Source: Gnetum montanum (taxonomy: Eukaryota > Streptophyta > Gnetopsida > Gnetales > Gnetaceae). From it: DNA of 64,000 nucleotides. This document shows, in pieces, positions 36,829 through 49,217 of this stretch. Positions within the stretch are counted from its first letter, which is position 1, and the number at the start of each line of letters is the position of its first letter. The stretch covers positions 23,306-87,305 of the forward strand of contig MNCI01013723.1 of NCBI GenBank assembly GCA_015680685.1, read 5' to 3'. The position numbers and the translations under genes are program-made. Under the pieces are notes generated by a model. That model ran no database searches, was not told the DNA's origin, and saw only the letters and a program-made list of their open reading frames with translations.

Positions 36829-39278
36829 ACTCATTCAACTAGGTTAGTGCATAAGCATAGAATATGATAGTACATAAATAATATAAATGGATATCAAACA
36901 TCTCATCAATTTAGCACATATAAATAATAGCATCACATCAATTCATCTAGCAAGAGCATCCACATACATCTTTCTAGAAGTTTCTAAGCAATTGTAACTG
37001 AGATAAATCATTGGTTAGCTTTAAAGTAACCACATATATAAATTGAGAGAAAAGGTAATGCAATTGTTTGCCTAAGAATTTACCTTGATTTGATAGGGTC
37101 TTGAGACTTCTAATTTCTTAACCTTCATGATGGCTTTGGATATGTAGTTGATTTTATTTTTATTGTGTTAATTTTTGTTATTGATGACACAAGTTGTTGT
37201 TATTAATAAACCTTAAAAGTAGCATTATAGCTTGTAGAATTGAATGGCAAATTAGATGTAGCATACCAATCTCTGCAAGGTTTATCATTGTGTCAATGTT
37301 AAAGTTGTAGTTTAATATGAAATATAATCTTTGAAAATTAGGAAACAACAGAAATATCCTCACTATAGAAATGTCTAGCTCCTCACTATAGAAATGTCGA
37401 GCTAATGAAAATAGGAGAGAGAGAGAGAGAAGAAAACAAGTGGCATAGAGGAACATGCTACTGTAAAATTTCTGGAGCTCCCTAAAATCCAAGAGTGGGA
37501 GCATGCTTACATGTGCTAGCATGGACTCTCAAACATTATAGCACACTCTGAAAGCAAACTTTGGAATAGAAGTCAGCTTTAAAAGTGCAAAAGTTTAGCA
37601 AGGTAGAAAAGGGGAAATTTTTTTTGAAAAAAAAAATGTTTTTTCCCCATGGCTACTTTTATTTCTTTTTCATTTTCAATTTTCAGTATAAACATACTCT
37701 AACAAGTTTACTAAGTTTGAGTTTGTAAGTTGTACAAGTAAGCTTAAAAACTTGTCATAAAATCAGTGTTGAATTATTGTGATGGTCATCCAGTGAATAG
37801 GCCTTCTAAAATTAAACATAGTTATTTAAAAAGAAAAGTATGGTTTGCCTATGCATAAGGTGCGTTAAACAATGTATACTATACCTATGGTATGAAGCCT
37901 GATTATATAGTTTCATGTTTTTTTTAACATATTTTAATATTTATCGAAAGGTAATAAACTTGCAAGGTTGACAATAATTTACCATGCGACACTTATGCAT
38001 CAACATCCTAAACAAACATGACAAATTTAAAGGTTCCAACCTTGTGAATATACCACAACAAACTGAGGGATCTGTATGAAAAAATCATAATCATATCTTG
38101 AATGCATTGTTCGAGAAACTGCCTTTGGTAAGTTTGATTTAATTTCTATTTATTTAATACGGCAGCCAAGAAAACATTCCATCAGCAATACCAAGCAATT
38201 AGTAACAGTCAAATTTCATAAACAAAAAGATATCAAAAACTGTCTAAGATATTTTAGCAGTATTATTGCAGAATTTTAGTAGAACTATACAAAAATAATT
38301 TTCGTAAAAGAATAAAATTTATGAATAGAAAAAATGGCAATGAAAACTCAACACAAGACAAAAGAAAGTTCTGTTAACATATTTCTTTGCCTAAAGCACC
38401 AAAATTTGTTGCTTAATTTCCCCTAGTGTTGATAATGATCTCACAGCTCATACATTACGATCTACATTTTTTTTCAGAGGTTCTCTAGCAACATTGCATT
38501 ACTCTCAAATATGAATGCACCTTTCACTAATTATGGGGGGATGTCGAACCTCGAAAAGAAGTTCTATTGATATTAACAGTGTATCAGTTACAGTAATTTG
38601 AACAAGTCATAGGGTTAAGGGGAAGGGGGAAGCTGAGAGCACTATGCAAGAAACTCAGGACTTGCCTTATAAAAAAACAAGTGTTAAGGGAGGAAGCCCA
38701 AATTGGGGCACGACCAAACGACCACCCATGCTGACTTGTTACAAGATAGAAGGACAAAGAATTAGATAAGGAATAAAAAAGCTCTCAATTAAGGAATTAA
38801 TTATGACTAGCTATTGTCTTTTGTGTGCCCAGTTTATTTTACATCACAGACTACCTTTCCTTTTTTAATTTGATTCAAATCAAACATTCACAAAATCATA
38901 AGTTGGGTAAGATTCAGGAAACTTAAGAAAACTCTTTGTTAAAAATGTAACTCTTGACACAAATCAAGAATCATTCCTTTGCCAAAACTGTGTATTCTCT
39001 AGCAACATCAAGATCTGCAAGAAGGCAAGCAACTCTTTCCCACTATCTTCCTTTACCTACTTTATTTAATTTCTAGACTAATATTTGCATTCTTTGTTGA
39101 GGTGTAAAGACTATTTTGTAACATATATTTAAAGAATACCAACAAACTCACTGCTATTAAAGAGGTTGCATTTGTTATTTATTTCTTAGCATCCGTTGCT
39201 AAAAATAAATAAGCATACTTCTAGGCCTATATGGTAGAAATGGTTTAACTAACTATATCCTTGGTTTAATGGTATAGC
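36829..39278. other. No gene recognised; AT-rich flank with small repeats
   Basis: A (GA)n tract lies at 37414-37432. A tandem duplication of about 24 bp (TCCTCACTATAGAAATGTC) lies at about 37358-37403. The minus-strand frame 37178-37522 runs through the GA tract and has no known motif. I see no LTR ends or retroelement domains here, and I could not find a 3' LTR for element B. Confidence 0.5.
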
Positions 39279-39473
39279 TTGGTTCAAGGCCACACTTCCT
39301 CTTTGGCATATATATCCAATTTTAGGGGGCAAACAACTGCTGGTATGGCTTATACATTGATTTTATGTTTTGATCCTAAGAGTGGTAAGTCAATCCCTTG
39401 GAGGCTAAGAAGGCTTCCAAAATCCACTATCGCAAACTTACAATGGAACGAAGATAACTGTGCATCTCAATTA
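39279..39473 (+). other. Short coding-like fragment interrupted by Copia C1
   Basis: The frame includes YISNFRGQTTAGMAYTLILC, then FDPKSGKSIPWRLRRLPKS and NLQWNEDNCASQL. I do not recognise it. Codon use and composition look more protein-like than the flanks. AG dinucleotides at 39276-39277 and just before GGGGCAAAC (about 39326) could be splice acceptors. If C1 and one target duplication are removed, the frame continues through AGC TTT to TAA at 46354-46356. It may be a last exon, a pseudogene piece or chance. Confidence 0.3.
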
Positions 39474-39919
39474 TGTAAGAAATCTACGTGCATCAAAAAC
39501 TGAATTGCACAAGCAGAAGCATGTAAAAACAGATCTCTTAATCTACAAATGTGCATGAAACAAAAATGCACAAATCAATTTTGAAAAAATAGATCGAATT
39601 GACCTCCGACCATTGATGCCATTGATGCCTGAATGTTCCGGATCTTCTTTCACACGGGCGCTCTGCGATGATGGTGTATGAAGATTGTAAGCAACTGTGA
39701 AAGGGACCTGAACTGCTACACTGCAATTGATTCCCCTTGCCTTGTTCTTCCATCAAGAACCCAAAAGGCCTCGAAATTAGTTACCATTTATTAGAAAAAT
39801 ATGAGACCATTACAAGATAACAATGAATAGATTTCAACGGATGGATTGCAACGAGTTGTCACCATATGTTGCAATCGATGACAATCGTTTCCACACATTG
39901 CTTGCCAAGGATAGCAACG
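39474..39919 (-). repeat. 3' LTR of C1, truncated at an assembly gap
   Basis: It aligns with 45833-46278 of the 5' LTR. The remaining 64 bases expected are missing because of the N run at 39920-39953. Confidence 0.9.
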
Positions 39920-40004
39920 NNNNNNNNNNNNNNNNNNNNNNNNNNNNNNNNNNAGCCAAATTGTCACAAAATATTTGTAATGGCCTAGATATTGAATCTA
40001 GAAN
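39920..40004. other. Assembly gap with a duplicated RNase H piece
   Basis: A run of 34 N is followed by 39954-40003, which repeats 40460-40508 of the C1 RNase H region nearly exactly. A single n then stands at 40004. A duplicated coding piece inside an LTR next to Ns points to a misassembly. Confidence 0.8.
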
Positions 40005-40246
40005 TAAACAAATACATGAATCATGGCGATAGTTCCTCTTAATGCGAGTAGTATCTCCCATGTATTACAATGTATTATTTCTCAAAGTTAATTCCTTTAT
40101 ATGGTAACTTTAACTGTATGAATAAACCCAATGTTTATTCGTGGTTCAACCTTATGTGTGTGTTCTCTAATGACTTTATGCGCAACTGTATGAGAAAACG
40201 CACAACTGAATAGAGTTTCATTAACACTGTAATGTTGTACAACATA

Positions 40247-42946
40247 TTACATCATGGAACCAAGTCCCATCCGAGTGACATGATCCTTGAATGACCGTGG
40301 TGGCATTCCTTTGGTCAAAGGATCAGCTAGCATTAATTCAGTGCTGATATGATCTATGACCACTTTATTTTCTTTAATGCGATCCCTTATGGCTAAGTAC
40401 TTTATGTCGACGTGTTTATTTCGACTGCCACTCTTATTATTCTTAGCCATAAAGACAGCAGCTGAATTGTCACAAAATATCTGTAATGGCCTAGATATTG
40501 AATCCAGAATTCTAAGCCCTGATATGAAACTCTTTAACCATACACCATGTGAAGTAGCCTCAAAACAAGAAACGAACTCTGCCTCCATTGTGGAAGTAGC
40601 AACCAAGGTTTGCTTTCCACTCCTCCAGGAGATGGCTCCTCCAGCTAGCATAAAAACATAACCTGATGTTGATTTCCTGGAATCAACGCAGCCAGCAAAG
40701 TCTGAATCGGAGTAGCCAATCACCTCCAAATGGTCAGTTCATTGATACATAAGCATGTAATCCTTTGTACCTTGAAGGTATCTCATAACTTTCTTTGCAG
40801 CCTTCCAGTGGTCGATACCTGGATTACTCTGATATCGGCCCAACATCCCCACAGCAAATGCAATGTCAGGTCGTGTGCAGACCTAAGCATACATAAGGCT
40901 TCCAACAGCTGAAGCATATGGAATGTTGCTCATGTGACTTTTCTCTAAATCGTTCATAGGGAACTAGTTCAAATTGAACCTGTCACCCTTTACAATGGGT
41001 GTAATACTTGGTGAACAATCTTTCATCCGAAACCTCTCTAGAACTTTATTAATATAGGTTTCCTGTGATAGACCCAGAATATATCTAGATCTATCCCTAT
41101 GGATCTTAATGCCAAGGACATAAGATGCCTCACCCATATCCTGCATGTCAAAATTCTTAGAGAGAAATTGTTTCACCGCATATAAAAATCCATGATCATT
41201 GGTTGCAAGAAGGATATCATCCACATAGAGGACAAGAAAACAGATTTTACTCCCACTGACCTTCTGGTATATGCATTGATCCATGATGTTTTCTTCAAAG
41301 CCAAATGAAGTGATGACATCATGGAATTTCAAATACCACTGACGGGAGGCCTGTTTCAAGCCATATATAGACTTCTTAAGCTTGCATACCAATTGCTCAC
41401 CATCATTAGAGGAGAATCCTTCAGGTTGTTTCATATAAACCTCTTCCTCTAGATCACCATTAAGGAATGTTGTTTTCACATCCATTTGATGTAGTTCAAA
41501 ATCAAAGTGAGCTACCAATGCCATGATCACACGAAGGGAGTCCTTCTTAGATACAGGAGAAAAGGTCTCCATGTAATCTATTCCCTCCTGCTGAGTGAAC
41601 CCTTTGGCAACAAGTCTAGCCTTATATCTTTCAATGTTGCCCAAGGAGTCTCTTTTAGTCTTGAAGACCCATTTGGATCCTATGGCTTTAACACCATTGG
41701 GCAACTTGACAAGATCCCAGACTCCATTAGTGGACATAGAGTTCATCTCATCTTTCATGGCATCATACCATAAGTCGGATTCCTTACAACTCATGGCTTT
41801 TGAAAAAATGTCAGGATCATTTTCGGCTCCTATGTTGTAGTTAGATTCCTGTAGATACACTATATAGTCACTAGGAATCGCTAATCGCTTTACTCTAGTG
41901 GATCGTCTTAATGTTGGTTCAATAGGCTCCTGAGGGGCAAGATGATCAACGGGTTGTTCAACAGGAACTGGTATCTGTTGTTCAGCTGGATCTACTATGT
42001 CTTGACCAGCAGTTTGTGGAACTTCAACGACTGGTGGATGTACATCACGTATTTGTACTGTAGGCGTGTTGTGTACAACAATCAATCGAGTACTTGAAGT
42101 AGAGGGTTGAGCATCCGCATGATCAGTCGCTGGAATTTCGTTCCAGGAATGATGACTCCCACTAATCAAGTCATTCTCAAGAAATTTAGCATTCCTTGAT
42201 TCCACAAACCTAGTAGTATGTGATGGACAATAAAATCTGTATCCCTTAGACCGTTCGGCATATCCAACGAAATACCCACTTATGGTCCTAGGGTCTAGCT
42301 TCTTCTCTTGTGGATTATAGACTCTTACCTCAGACGGGCATCCCCAAATGCGTATATGTCGCAAACTCGGTTTCCAACCTTTCCACAATTCAAATGGTGT
42401 CTTAGAGACAGCCTTGGTTGGAACTCGGTTTAATATATACACTGCCGTCTTAAGGGCTTCATTCCACAAAGACTTAGGAAGCTTGGAGCTGCTAAGCATA
42501 CTCCGCACCATGTCCAATAATGTTCGGTTTCTTCTTTCTGCCACACCATTTTGGTCCGGAGAACCAGGCATAGTGTATTGGGCAACAATCCCATGCTCTT
42601 GAAGAAACTTAGCAAAGGGACCAGGTGCTTGTCCATCATCAGTGTATCTACCATAGTATTCACCACCTCTATCAGACCTCACTATCTTTATTTGCTTACC
42701 GCATTGTTTCTCTACTTCAGCCTTAAATACCTCAAAGGCATCTAAAGCTTCATTTTTGTGATGAAGCAAGTAGAGATACATGTATCGTGAGTAGTCATCA
42801 ATAAAGGTAATGAAATACCGTTGATCATATGCATCCATATCTGGACTACAAATATTCGTATGTATGATTTCTAATATGGCAGAACTCCTCTTGGCACCTT
42901 TCTTTGACACACATTGGTCTGCTTTCCCTTTATGCAGTTTACACAA
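40247..42946 (-). pseudogene. pol: C1 pol: integrase, reverse transcriptase and RNase H
   Basis: Read from 42946 down, the integrase core comes first: IHTNIC (first catalytic Asp is Asn), YFITFIDDYSRYMYLYLL, IVRSDRGGEYYG and GVAERRNRTLLDMVRSML. After a hinge the RT shows WVFKTKRDSLGNIERYKARL, FSPVSKKDSLRVIMALVA, MDVKTTFLNGDLEEEVYMKQ, KSIYGLKQASRQWY and LYVDDILLA near 41220. RNase H includes GYSDSDFAGCVDSRKSTSGY, TMEAEFV and NKHVDIKYLAIRD. Stops lie at 40964-40966 (TAG), 40883-40885 (TAG) and 40739-40741 (TGA). In context they replace Gln, Gln and Arg, as expected from C-to-T decay. The enzymes would copy and integrate the element; this copy is disabled by the stops and the Asn. Confidence 0.93.
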
Positions 42947-44310
42947 GTGTCAAAGTCAGTAAAATCAAGAGTACTAAGTACTCCATCAGTTACCAAGCGC
43001 TTGATTCTCTCAATGGAGATATGGCCTAATCTACGATGCCATAACATAGAGGATTCCTCATTCATAACACATCGCTTAATGCCAGCATGAACATGCATAG
43101 AAGTGTAAGAAGTGTCGTTTTGTAAATTAAGTTGAAAAAGACCATCTGTTAATGTACCATTTCCAACTATTTCAGATCTATAAGATAAACTGAACATAGT
43201 ATCTGAAAAGTTAAAGGAAAATCCCAATGATACAAGCCTTGATACAGAAATTAAATTCCTTGAAAAACAAGGAATGTAAAATGTCCTTTCCAAATCCAAA
43301 ACAAAACCACTACTTAAAACTAATTTGCATGTGCCAATCGCTTCCACATGTGAGCGCATCTTGTTGCCCGAATAGATGCATGACTCACTTCCTACTGGCT
43401 TCCTTAGGTTTGCTAATCCCTGCAAGGAATTAGTAACATGGATTGTAGAACCGGAGTCAATCCACCATGTGTTATGACTAACATCAACCATATTAGATTC
43501 AAAACAAACAAATGAGGATTGAGTACCTTTCTTTTCAAGCCATCTCTGATGTTTAAGGCAATCTTTCTTTATGTGCCCTTTCTTTTTACAGAAAAAGCAT
43601 CTAGATTCCTTCTTGATATCAGCTTGTGGAGGGATTTTTCCCTTCCCTTTAGTGTTGACTTGTTTTGTATTCTTTCCTTGCATGGCCAGATGCACACTTT
43701 CCTTCGCTTCCATGGCAAGTCTACCCTCTTCTTGCACACACATGGTCATCAATTCATTAATTGACCATTTGTCCTTATGTGTGTTGTAAGAAATCTTAAA
43801 GGGTCCATACTGCGGTGGGAGCGTGTTTAGGATGTAGTGCACAAGGAAAGATTCAGACATCTCAACCTCAAGTGTTTTTAGTTGAGCCGCTATGTCCCTC
43901 ATGTGCATGATGTGCTCACGCACACCACCAATTCCAGTGAGCTTCATGGATGAGAACTTCATTATCAAGGTGCTGGCCAACGCTTTGTCTGATGTTTCAA
44001 ATTGTTCATCAATAGCTTTTAACAAAGCGCGCACATTGTTATACTGTTCCAATGATCCACGTATACCAGCCGAGATCTTGGTTTTTATGAACATTACGCA
44101 GAGACGATTAGATCGCTCCCATTTATCATAAAGACCAATATCATCTGGATGGCTGGTTGCATTAACCGCAGGTGGTTCATCCTTACGGATAGCATAATCA
44201 ATGTCCATCCATCCTAAATGAAGGAGAATTCTCTCCTTCCACACCTTGTAATTATCACCCATCAATTCAGGAATGTCACATTTAAAGTCAGAGTAATTTA
44301 CAGGTTGCAT
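42871..44310 (-). pseudogene. gag: C1 gag, protease and pre-integrase zinc domain
   Basis: This is an open frame of 479 codons starting MQPVNYSDFKCDIPELMGDN. It has the gag domain (about residues 1-200) and a zinc knuckle, CFFCKKKGHIKKDC, near residue 237. The protease active site WWIDSGSTIHVTN lies near residue 282. The GAG-pre-integrase domain near residues 425-470 contains LWHRRLGHISIERIKRL and CVNCIKGKQT. The frame then shifts: the next 25 or so residues are out of frame and the pol frame overlaps at 42871-42946. Copia elements normally have a single frame here, so this looks like a one-base indel rather than programmed shifting. The start codon fits the gag N-terminus of copia elements. 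Confidence 0.93.
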
Positions 44311-45818
44311 AGCTGCAAAATAAACATGCTTATGTCACTAAATTTTAGGCTATAAACTGTAGGACATGTGTACCAATGTAAACATGCAAAAATATGAATC
44401 ACATGACATAAAATTGCCTGTGGGCTAAATTTTAATTCAAACAGACTCATATATCCTTATGATGAAGCTATTAAACTATATTCCTTTTCTTAATCCCTGT
44501 GGGCAAATTAAGAAAAATAATTCAATACTTCACCCTGATTAATCACTGTAAATATAATGGAAATTCATGTGGGACAAAATCTATCATATGACAGATGATT
44601 AATCACAATACTATATATGTGATGAAATACCTTAGGGCACATTTACCAATGTAAAACATGCAAGATATGAATCAAATGACATAAAATTGCCTGTGGGCTA
44701 AATTTTAATTCAAATAGATCCATATATCCTTATGAGGAAACTATTGAATTATATGCCTTTTCTTAATCCTTTTGGGCAAATTAAGAAAAATAATTCAACA
44801 TTTCATCCTGATTGACCACATTAACTATAACAAAAATTCCTGTGGGATAAAGTCTATTATATTACATGTAATTAATCACAATTACTTATGTGATCCAAAA
44901 CTCTTAATTTATAATTTTGTATAATCAAAGATGCTGTGGCCACTCTATGTCTATACAAATTATAAGGATCACTAGTAAATGATGCAAAAATTTTCTTTCT
45001 TGTTATACATACGATTACATTATGCATCAAAATCAATATTGACAAAATGCAATTAAATTCTAAGCAAGCATGAAAAAACCTACAATCATTTCTTGCTTGA
45101 AAAACACCAAAACATGAGTCCATAATTGCCATTTTTCAAAACAACAATGGAATATATATCTATATATATATTTTCTTCCACATGAATCATTTAAATCAAT
45201 GCATCCTTATTTCGAAAAATGGTAGTATTAAAAACTGCCATTCCAAATGCCAAAATTACTCACCCATGTGAGCAAATTAAATATTTCAAAGGCCATCAGT
45301 TTAAATTCAAATGTCCAAAATTGCAGTAAAATTCCTTTTTCATGTCAAAGGATATTTCAAAATACCAAGGCATCACTTATCGGTATGTTCAAAATTATGG
45401 CAAGCAAAATCGCAGCAGAAATACAAAGGTTCTGTTAAATTTTGACAGTCGCTTACAGAAATAGCAATAGCAATATTCAATCCTTTACTCTTCCTACAGC
45501 ACCCATTGCCTCAATCGGATAGACTGCCCGAGATAGCACCATTCTCTCAGGGTAGCAGATCCATGGCCAGAAGAAAACATAAGGCCAGCATGAAAAATCA
45601 AGGATCCAAATGCTGAAGCACTCATTCTAATTTGGCTAAAGGGGCACCATAAATCAAGGTTCCAGATCTCACTATATCTACTAACATCATAAAAATATAC
45701 ATAAAAAAATTGTAGAAACCCCGAAATGCATAGACAAAAATCGCAGAAATTTGCAGACAGGAACAATGCAGCAAAACCTAGAAAACCAAAACTAAGCATC
45801 AAGGCAGAGATCCGATTG
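44311..45818 (-). other. C1 leader with a 273-bp tandem duplication
   Basis: Two copies of an AT-rich segment lie at about 44360-44632 and 44633-44905. They are recognisable by CCTGTGGGCTAAATTTTAAT at 44417 and 44690. The rest up to the primer-binding site is non-coding, and minus-strand open frames such as 44872-45132 have no known motif. Confidence 0.7.
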
Positions 45819-45830
45819 GCTCCGATACCA
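45819..45830 (-). other. Primer-binding site of C1
   Basis: The minus strand reads TGGTATCGGAGC, one mismatch from the initiator methionine tRNA complement, two bases from the 5' LTR. Confidence 0.85.
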
Positions 45831-45832
45831 AA

Positions 45833-46342
45833 TGTTAGAAATTTTACGTGCATCAAAAACCGGATTGCACAAGCGGAAGCATGTAAAAACAGATCTCTTA
45901 ATCTACAAATGTGCATCAAACAAAAATGCACAAATCAATTTGAAAAAACAGATCGAACTGACCTCCAGCCATTGATGCCATTGATGCCTGAATGTTCCGG
46001 ATCTTCTTTCACACGGGTGCTTTGCGGTGATGGTGTATGTAGACTGTAAGCGACTGTGAAAGGGACCTGAACTGCTACACTGCAATTGATTCCCCATGCC
46101 TTGTTCTCCCATCAAGAACCCAAAAGGCCTCGGAATCAGTTACCATTTATTAGAAAAATATGAGACCATTATAAGATAACAATAAATAGATTTCAACGGA
46201 TGGATTGCAAGGAGTTGTCACCATATTTTGCAATCGATGACAATCGTTTCCACACGTTGCTTGCCAAGGATAGCAACGTAAGCTGTCAATGGATAGCAAC
46301 GAAAACTGTCATGTTGCTGTCCAAAGCTATCACATTGTTACA
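45833..46342 (-). repeat. 5' LTR of C1 (510 bp)
   Basis: On the minus strand it starts TGTAACAATG at 46342 and ends at 45833 with ...TTCTAACA. The start is fixed by the AATTA target duplication next to it. Confidence 0.9.
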
Positions 46343-46347
46343 AATTA

Positions 46348-47269
46348 AGCTTTTAAATGTCATTTAAAAAATAAGCTCACACATCAAACAATGGAGAGTT
46401 ACAACGCACAGATTTGTTTCTCATTTATGTCAAGAAAGGGTTGTTACTATCTCACCCCACTGGCCATAGCTGAATATTCATTCACATATGGAAATCAACC
46501 AATGTTTCCTCCAAATTAAATCATCCCAAATTGTTAGGCAAACAATGAATGTGCGGTAAAATGAGAGCCTAAAATAGATATGAAACTATGATTATAGACA
46601 GTTCATGAAAGTGGGGATTTCACAATAGTTTCCTTGAGCCCAAGACATTTCCAACCATTGAAATTTCTCTAAATGTGATGGCTGAAACATGGTGAATTAA
46701 GTACCAACTATTTTGTTGTTGGAGAAACTTTGTTTTTGTTTTATTTTCCCATGAATGGGTTAACAAATTTTTATATATATGCCTACTTTAAATAAAGTAC
46801 AAACTTAGAGGTGTCGCTAATGAAGAAAGGAAACAAAATTAAAGAAAATTGTCATATATATATATATATAAGAGTCTTTGATATCTTTTCCTAGATCAAA
46901 GGGCACCCAGAGTCTCTAATTTTTCTCTTGAGAATAGTGGACAGATTTCTAAGGTGATCGTTTATCATCATTTTATCTTTTTGAAATCAAAGACTGAAAA
47001 AAGAGAATAACAGCCATAAGAAAAGTAGAAGTCTCTAAGCTAGAAATAGTTATAATCAAGAACTAAATTCTGACTTTTTCAGCAAGCAAACAAGTAAATT
47101 CCATGTATTAATATCTTAATAAGAGCATAAAAACAAAGAAAAGCAGCAAAGTGACCTATATTCCAATTCAAGGTTGACTCCCATGATAAGTAACATGCTG
47201 CCAAACTGTTCCAAACTACTTAAATTTCAACCTCACTTGTTTTCACAAGTAGGGAAATGTAAGCTTAAA
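46348..47269. other. No gene recognised; (TA)n microsatellite
   Basis: A TA repeat lies at about 46854-46870. The rest is AT-rich sequence without recognisable domains. It may continue the host sequence interrupted by C1. Confidence 0.5.
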
Positions 47270-49195
47270 CAAAGGATCATTTAACAATGTTTTGGGACAT
47301 AGCAACTCTCTTTACAATCACCCACAAATTGATCATGAAAATGCTCAACAAAACAGAGCATGTGCACTTCACTTTCCACCATGAAAAAGATACCAAAAAA
47401 ATCAATAATATGTATAATTTCTTTTTATTTTTCAATGGGTACTCAACAAACCCTTTGGCCATCCAAATATCACACACCAAGTCCCCTGAACACTACAACA
47501 TCTTGTAACCCACATAAGAAGAACACTAGGGTTGGATAAAATGGTGGGGGCTAACACCATCAAATACCTCCAAGGACTAAGCTCTTGTAGCCCACACAAG
47601 AGATTACCAGCCTTGGATAGAATGATAAGGGACATTCATTAATACATGTCATCATAATCATTCTAGCCCTGTCCCAACAAAATGAGGTCAACAACATATG
47701 TTCTTTTTTGTCAATCGCCTCTACGAGGAGCTAGATCTTTGGTTATTTACAATTTCATCATATAATCTTTAATTGTTTTTCCCATGTCTTTTCTAGTCTT
47801 TTTTTTAATGGTTTTCCTAGAAAAATGATGTAGCAACCTTTTTTAATAAGCTCATTATCTAATCTTCTTTGCACATGCCCAAACCATCTAAGTTGTCATT
47901 CTTGTAACTTATCTAAAATAGAAGTCAATTCAAGTCTTCCTTTAATGTTTGTGTTGTGCAATTTATCTCTTTTAGTAACATTTAGCATCCATGTAAGCAT
48001 TCTCATCTCTACATAACTCTTGTGTACTATCCAACATTCAACACAATAAGAGATAATAGGCCTAATTTTTGTTCTAAAAAATTTTCCCTTTAATTTTATT
48101 GATATTCTATTATCACATAAAACACCACTAGCCTATCTCGATTTTGATCATCCTACCTCAATCCTATTTCCTATATCTTTGTTAATTTCACCATCTAATT
48201 GGAACATTGAACCTAGGTAGCAGAACTATTTGCAATGAGAGAATTTTTGGCCTTGAATTGTCACTTCTATTTCACCATTTTTTTATGTTGTTGAAGTGCA
48301 TTCCATATATTGTCTTACTTTTGTTAATTTTTAACCTTTTTGATTCTAGAGCATGTCTCCACTTCTTCATTCTAGAAGCAATATTTTCTAGAGTTGTATC
48401 CACCAACAAAAAATTTGCAAATCAAATGTTGTTCCACAAGTTATTCTAATTTTAGTGGTAGTTCCTTCATCCATTTCATGAACCACTTTAATATATTTAT
48501 TACGGATATCTTTCCTCTACAATGCCCACTAAACAATATCTCTAGACAATTTGTCATATGCTTTTTCCAATTTAATAAAGATCATATATAGATTTTCTCT
48601 ATGTTTTCTAAATTTCTCCATTAATTGTTGAATCAAGAAAATGGTTTCTATAGTAGATATCCCTATTATAAATTGAAATTAGTTTTCTAATATTGTTCAT
48701 TTAAGTTTGAAACATTGCTCTATGACTCTTTCCCAAAGCTTCATAGTATGGCTCATTAACTTGATCCCTTTATAATTTGCATGATTTTGCACATCTCCTT
48801 CAATTTTGTAAATGGAGACAACAATGTTTTTTTTTTCTTCAATTGGTGGACATTTCTCCATCCTTCAAAATTTTGTTAAATAATTTTATCAACCAAAAAA
48901 CTCTTTTAAATGGGGACAAAAATGTTATTTCTACAATCGTATGCCAAAAAATAAAATTCATCACTCATGAAAGATTCCATGCATGATTCACAACTCATAA
49001 GAAATCTCACATGCCCTCATAAAATAATACTCAACTTGTCCAAGCAAACAAAAAAAACACCTATAAATGCAATAATGGTTTGGAGTACACACCTTTATGA
49101 TTAGGCTCATCAACTTGAGGAAAAAGAACACACTTCAAGCTTGGATTAATTAATGACTTTTTATTCTCTACCCTAATGCAACCTACTTTCCAACA
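47270..49195 (-). repeat. Z1: LTR-like repeat, minus strand, interrupted by a LINE remnant
   Basis: The outer parts (47270-47635 and 48960-49150) match Z2 (56503-57130) in reverse complement. Examples are GTGAGATTTCTTATGAGTTG and CATTCTATCCAAGG. On the minus strand it would begin TGTTGGAAAG at 49195. Purine-rich AAAGAAGGGAT lies directly upstream, which suggests the 3' LTR of remnant C3. Confidence 0.5.
47636..48955 (-). pseudogene. LINE (non-LTR) reverse transcriptase remnant, catalytic core deleted
   Basis: Minus-strand readings in several frames show IKGIKLMSHTMKLWERVIEQ and then MVFIDLEKAYDKV-type sequence (here MIFIKLEKAYDKLSRDI). They go on with MKKWRHALESKRLKINKSKT and LRWFGHVQRRLDNE near 47880. 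This is the order of plant LINE RTs: fingers, palm A, then the C-terminal R-W-F-G-H-V-Q-R-R tail. The palm block with F-A-D-D is absent between the F-I-x-L-E-K-A-Y-D motif and the W-R-x-A-L-E-S-K motif. Many frameshifts and stops are present. It lies within Z1, which continues on both sides, so it inserted there after Z1. A poly-A tail is not obvious. Confidence 0.75.
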
Positions 49196-49217
49196 ATCCC
49201 TTCTTTAGGGTACAAGG

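Larger units (their letters stand above)
39474..46342 (-). mobile_element. Copia C1: Ty1/copia retrotransposon, minus strand, with target duplication AATTA
   Basis: 5-bp duplications AATTA lie at 39469-39473 and 46343-46347. The 5' LTR (45833-46342), primer-binding site, leader, gag-protease frame, integrase-RT-RNase H frame and 3' LTR follow on the minus strand in copia order. About 27 differences separate the two LTRs over the 446 aligned bases I compared, many of them C/T or G/A. It is one of the younger insertions of the window. Three stops, one frameshift and an assembly gap break it. Confidence 0.92.

Noticed and set aside
37178-37522. 114-codon minus-strand frame with hydrophobic stretches
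   Set aside because: Its Ser-Leu repeat comes from the GA microsatellite and nothing else is recognisable.
39823-40061. Open frames across the N run
   Set aside because: They depend on unknown bases and a probable misassembly.
41507-42745. Plus-strand open frames opposite the C1 pol
   Set aside because: They are antisense shadows of the well-supported minus-strand polyprotein.
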